Source of the DNA: VBCK01 sp036270655
Lineage (GTDB): Bacteria > Pseudomonadota > Gammaproteobacteria > Burkholderiales > Burkholderiaceae_F
Reading direction: 5' to 3'
DNA length: 64,000 bases
NCBI GenBank assembly: GCA_036270655.1
Contig: DATBCD010000017.1
Span: 43,157 to 107,156 of the forward strand
Shown here: one piece after another, positions 61,683 through 64,000 of the stretch
Layout: each line of letters begins with the position of its first letter
Numbering within the stretch: the stretch's first letter is position 1
Program-made: the position numbers and the translations under genes
Notes under the pieces: generated by a model
Database searches by the model: none
What the model was told of the DNA's origin: nothing
What the model saw: the letters and a program-made list of their open reading frames with translations, nothing else

Positions 61683-62537
61683 TTACTTGCCGTTATTGCG
61701 GCGTTCGGGCAGCCACTCCTGCAGGATCGTGGCGGCGATCTCTTCGATCGACTTGGTGGTCGACGACAGCCAGCGGATGGCCTCGCGGCGCATCAGGCGC
61801 TCGGCCTGGGTCACTTCGTACAGGCAGTTTTCGAGCGAGGCGTACCGGCTGTTCGGACGGCGCTCGCGCCGCACCTCGGCCAGCCGTTCGGGCGCGATCG
61901 TCAGACCGAACAGCCGGTCGCGGTGGGGCGGCAAGGCCGCGGGCAGCTCGCCGCGTTCGAAGTCCTCCGGGATCAACGGGTAGTTGGCCGCTTTGACCCC
62001 GTACTGCATCGCAAGGTACAGGCTGGTCGGCGTCTTGCCGCTGCGTGAGACGCCGACCAGGATCACCTCGGCCGACTGCAGTCCGGCCGCCAGCTGGCCG
62101 TCGTCGTGAGCCAGCGTGAAGTTGATCGCTTCGATCCGGTTCCTGTACTTTTCCGAATCCGACATCGCGTGAAATCGCCCGATCGTGTGGGTCGACTTCA
62201 CGCCCAGTTCCCGCTCGAGCGGCACCACGAAGGTGCCAAACGCATCCAGGATCAATGCCCTGGCAGAACGCAGCGTCACGTTGGTCGCCGTATCGACCAG
62301 CGTCGAGAAAACGATCGGCCGGCTTCCGTGGCGGCCGGCGACCTCGTTGATGCGGACGACCGCCTCGCGCGCCTTGTCCGGACTGTCGACAAACGAAATC
62401 CTGTGCACCCGCAGTCGCACCTGGTCGAACTGCGCCAGCACGCTTTTGCCGACCGTTTCGGCGGTGATTCCGGTGCCGTCGGAGACGAAAAAGACGTCGC
62501 GTTCCGGCAACTCCGGCGGGTCGGCCTGTTCGCTCAT
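61683..62537 (-). CDS. ppsR: PEP synthase regulatory kinase/pyrophosphorylase
   Basis: PpsR switches PEP synthase off and on by ADP-dependent threonine phosphorylation and phosphate-dependent dephosphorylation. The 284-residue protein has VSDGTGITAETVG near its start and the P-loop GVSRSGKTPTSLYLA (about residues 158-172), with the DUF299 family layout. It is divergent from its target gene, ppsA, over 68 bp that must hold both promoters. Confidence 0.94.
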   Translation of the reverse strand: MSEQADPPELPERDVFFVSDGTGITAETVGKSVLAQFDQVRLRVHRISFVDSPDKAREAVVRINEVAGRHGSRPIVFSTLVDTATNVTLRSARALILDAFGTFVVPLERELGVKSTHTIGRFHAMSDSEKYRNRIEAINFTLAHDDGQLAAGLQSAEVILVGVSRSGKTPTSLYLAMQYGVKAANYPLIPEDFERGELPAALPPHRDRLFGLTIAPERLAEVRRERRPNSRYASLENCLYEVTQAERLMRREAIRWLSSTTKSIEEIAATILQEWLPERRNNGK

Positions 62538-62605
62538 CGGCTGGAGTTCACGTTCGGGTATTTACGAGAACGTAGAATCGAACCATTCTGGCACAGCGAG
62601 TACCT

Positions 62606-64000
62606 ATGAATGTCGGGCAGTACGTGATCCCGTTCGAGCGCTTGCGCAACAGCGACGTGCCGCGGGTCGGAGGAAAGAACGCGTCGCTGGGCGAAATGCT
62701 CAGCCAGCTCACCGCGGGCGGGATCCGGGTACCCGACGGATTTGCGACGACTGCCGACGCGTTCCGCGAATTCCTGAGCAGCAATGGCCTGACGCAACGT
62801 ATCGCCCGGCGCCTGCAGCAACTGGATGTGGAGGATCTCGCCGCGCTGGAGGCGGCTGGCCGGCAGGTGCGCAGTTGGGTCGAACAGGGCTCGCTTCCAG
62901 CGAGCTTTGAGTCTGATATACGTAAGCAATATCAGATACTTATAGAAGGTAAGTCAAGTGAAATCTCAGTTGCGGTGCGCTCCAGCGCCACGGCCGAGGA
63001 TCTGCCCGAGGCGTCGTTCGCCGGGCAGCAGGAGACGTTCCTGAACGTGCGCGGAATCGACGCGGTCCTGAGCAGTGTGCGCAAGGTGTTCGCCTCGCTG
63101 TACAACGACCGCGCCATCGCCTACCGCGTGCATCAGGGCTATTCACACGCCGACGTGGCGCTGTCGGCCGGTGTGCAGAAAATGGTCCGCAGCGACCTGG
63201 GTGCCGCCGGCGTGATGTTCACGATCGACACCGAGTCCGGGTTTCGCGACGTGGTGCTGATCACCTCGAGCTTCGGCCTGGGTGAAACCGTGGTCCAGGG
63301 TGCCGTCAATCCGGACGAGTTTTACGTGCACAAGCCGATGCTGGCCGCGGACAAGTTTCCGATCGTCAGGCGCAGCCTCGGTTCGAAACTGGTCAAACTG
63401 CAATTCGACGCGCAGTCCGGCTCGGGGCGCACGGTTGCCCAGATCGACGTCCCCGACGAGCAACGACATCAGTTTTCGCTTTCGGACCAGGACGTGATCG
63501 AACTGGCACGGATCGCGGTGAGGATCGAGCAGCACTACGGCCGACCGATGGACATCGAGTGGGGCAAGGATGGATTGGACGGCCGGTTGTACGTGTTGCA
63601 GGCACGCCCCGAGACCGTCAAGTCGCGCGGGCGTTCGGAAGCCCAGTTGCGCTACCGGCTGCAGCAGACTTCGCGCGTGCTGGTTTCGGGCCGGGCCATC
63701 GGCCAGAAGGTCGGCGTGGGGCCGGCGCGCCTGGTCGCCGGCACGAGCCAGATGGAACGGGTGCGGCCTGGCGATGTGCTGGTCACCGACATGACCGACC
63801 CGAACTGGGAACCGGTGATGAAGCGCGCGGCGGCCATCGTGACCAACCGGGGCGGACGAACCTGTCACGCAGCCATTATCGCGCGCGAGCTGGGTATTCC
63901 GGCCGTGGTCGGCTGCGCGAACGCGACTTCCGCGGTGCCCGACGGCGCCGATGTGACCGTGTCCTGCGCCGAAGGCGACACCGGCCATGTGTACGAGGGC
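62606..64000 (+). CDS. ppsA: Phosphoenolpyruvate synthase (3' end beyond window)
   Basis: PpsA makes PEP from pyruvate and ATP in gluconeogenesis. The first 465 codons are visible, starting at an ATG at 62606, and the frame is open to the window edge. Seen are GGKNASLGEML, the ATP-grasp RSSATAEDLPEASFAGQQ (about residues 125-142), GAVNPDEFYVHKP, VLQARPET, and the phospho-His loop GGRTCHAAIIARELGIPAVVG near residue 419, with the TCHA form that contains the threonine and His controlled by PpsR. A short AT-rich stretch interrupts the usual codon use at codons 101-122. Confidence 0.96.
   Translation, partial: MNVGQYVIPFERLRNSDVPRVGGKNASLGEMLSQLTAGGIRVPDGFATTADAFREFLSSNGLTQRIARRLQQLDVEDLAALEAAGRQVRSWVEQGSLPASFESDIRKQYQILIEGKSSEISVAVRSSATAEDLPEASFAGQQETFLNVRGIDAVLSSVRKVFASLYNDRAIAYRVHQGYSHADVALSAGVQKMVRSDLGAAGVMFTIDTESGFRDVVLITSSFGLGETVVQGAVNPDEFYVHKPMLAADKFPIVRRSLGSKLVKLQFDAQSGSGRTVAQIDVPDEQRHQFSLSDQDVIELARIAVRIEQHYGRPMDIEWGKDGLDGRLYVLQARPETVKSRGRSEAQLRYRLQQTSRVLVSGRAIGQKVGVGPARLVAGTSQMERVRPGDVLVTDMTDPNWEPVMKRAAAIVTNRGGRTCHAAIIARELGIPAVVGCANATSAVPDGADVTVSCAEGDTGHVYEG
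62906..62972. repeat. AT-rich hairpin island inside ppsA
   Basis: About 67 bases in a GC-rich gene are mostly A and T and use rare codons (ATA, CTT, TCA, CGT). Inside is a perfect inverted repeat TCTGATAT/ATATCAGA at 62912-62919 and 62929-62936 with a nine-base loop. The reading frame is intact and encodes a variable linker just before the ATP-grasp motif. Confidence 0.6.

Overview
The window is GC-rich, densely coded bacterial chromosome. Gene content and order point to a betaproteobacterium, most likely of the Burkholderiales or a close relative: opgGH beside glrK-qseG-glrR, pgaABCD, a dapC-dapD-pilU-dapE-prmB run, smc-zipA-ligA, map-glnD divergent from rpsB-tsf-pyrH-frr-uppS-cdsA-dxr-rseP-bamA-skp-lpxD-fabZ-lpxA-lpxB-rnhB, and ppsR divergent from ppsA. 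Species cannot be named from sequence alone. GTG and TTG starts and 1-13 bp gene overlaps are frequent.

Layout. 1-7925: the end of a phosphoenolpyruvate mutase-family gene, then opgGH (periplasmic glucan synthesis) and the GlrK-QseG-GlrR signalling operon. Between glrR and opgG lies a perfect sigma-54 promoter with two GlrR-like upstream sites. 8019-8356: a tRNA-Leu(UAA) gene interrupted in its anticodon by a 253-nt group I intron, followed by a block of palindromic repeats. 8550-12740: an orphan Hpt protein, a DUF1178 protein, a glutathione transferase and a FimV-like membrane protein. 12753-20533: an ABC-F ATPase and the pga exopolysaccharide operon. 20676-26517: prmB, dapE, pilU, dapD, dapC and queF on the minus strand. 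26636-34590: smc, zipA, ligA, a methylthiopurine phosphorylase and peptide deformylase on the plus strand.

34591-42440 is the most accessory-looking part. It holds a mobile mystery protein A/B pair (HTH regulator plus Fic enzyme) with a three-operator promoter. A copper and redox group follows: a 13-cysteine Csp1-like copper protein, a thioredoxin-fold protein, a cysteine-tagged outer-membrane barrel, the RegA/RegB redox two-component system, and the Sco and PCuAC copper chaperones for cytochrome oxidase. Two palindromes resembling RegA sites lie upstream of the two outward-facing parts of this group, which suggests one redox-controlled regulon.

42645-64000 is core housekeeping: nitrogen sensing (glnD), translation (map, rpsB, tsf, frr), UMP kinase, isoprenoid, phospholipid and lipid A synthesis, outer-membrane assembly, an RNA methyltransferase, and the PpsR/PpsA pair. 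ppsA runs off the right edge and carries a short AT-rich hairpin island.
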